A stretch of 64,000 nucleotides of DNA. Origin: Xanthomarina sp035306605 (GTDB lineage: Bacteria; Bacteroidota; Bacteroidia; Flavobacteriales; Flavobacteriaceae). Of the stretch, positions 63,618 through 64,000 are shown one piece after another. A program made the position numbers and the translations under genes. The notes under the pieces are model-generated. The model was not told where the DNA came from. It did no database searches and saw nothing but the letters and a program-made list of their open reading frames with translations. Location of the stretch: NCBI GenBank assembly GCA_035306605.1, contig DATGNR010000047.1; one strand, given 5' to 3'. Within the stretch, counting starts at the first letter, position 1. Each line of letters begins with the position of its first letter.

Positions 63618-64000
<383 letters not shown>

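Overview
The window is AT-rich chromosomal DNA from a member of the Bacteroidota, most likely the family Flavobacteriaceae. The evidence is the Bacteroidota promoter box TAnnTTTG in front of many genes, the absence of Shine-Dalgarno sequences, numerous proteins with type IX secretion (T9SS) sorting domains, and flavobacterial families (CtaA/Cox15, LytTR/HisKA_2 signalling, DUF1684, DUF4920, lipoprotein M49 peptidase). I cannot name the genus. No prophage, insertion sequence, integrase, tRNA or CRISPR array was seen.

Layout. 1-4557: end of a surface polysaccharide cluster (three glycosyltransferases, one cut by the left edge, plus a PglD/PglE-like acyltransferase/aminotransferase pair). 4634-11326: housekeeping genes (tsaC/sua5-type, cca, heme A synthase), a pRiA4b ORF-3-like protein, a protein of unknown function with a kinase-like signature, and an ABC-2 exporter. 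11353-26706: five consecutive large secreted proteins, each ending in a type B T9SS sorting domain (gliding motility-associated C-terminal domain), built from shared repeat modules. This 15 kb adhesin-like array is the most distinctive part of the window. 26751-31040: uvrB, a TerB-like protein, DUF1456 and sucC. 31276-35300: a type A T9SS cargo protein and a TPR histidine kinase/LytTR regulator pair. 35465-38996: a secreted protein, then an NAD-dependent epimerase, an O-methyltransferase and an SDR in one direction. 39356-42590: a lipoprotein, an orphan Pycsar-effector-like (DUF5706) membrane protein, a DUF6141-like protein and an M28 peptidase. 42636-48948: PPK2, a sigma-54-type regulator without a DNA-binding domain, an ABC-2 pair, dnaJ and grpE. 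49114-54507: YceI, epimerase, mnmD, a class II-like cytochrome c, DUF4920, ilvE, a MazG-like protein and a small membrane protein. 54858-57137: an LRR/Ig-like T9SS cargo. 57483-62909: M49 peptidase, SRPBCC/GyrI protein, fluoride channel, DUF1684, an Lrp/AsnC regulator and an unknown protein. 63362-64000: the 3' end of an rRNA operon on the minus strand (5S, spacer, 3' part of 23S).

How genes work together. The five type B cargo proteins would need the T9SS machinery, which is encoded elsewhere; no PorP/SprF-like partner is present here. The histidine kinase and LytTR regulator are one base apart and surely form a pair. grpE-dnaJ is a chaperone unit. DUF4920, the cytochrome and mnmD abut each other and are probably co-transcribed. 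Several start codons were moved downstream of the longest open frame because a TAnnTTTG box overlaps or follows the upstream candidate start.

The best candidates for something under-described are the orphan DUF5706 protein, the kinase-like protein at 8375-9436, the 222-bp ABAB tandem repeat inside the fifth adhesin, and a possible small membrane-peptide or RNA unit between two terminators at 57237-57466.
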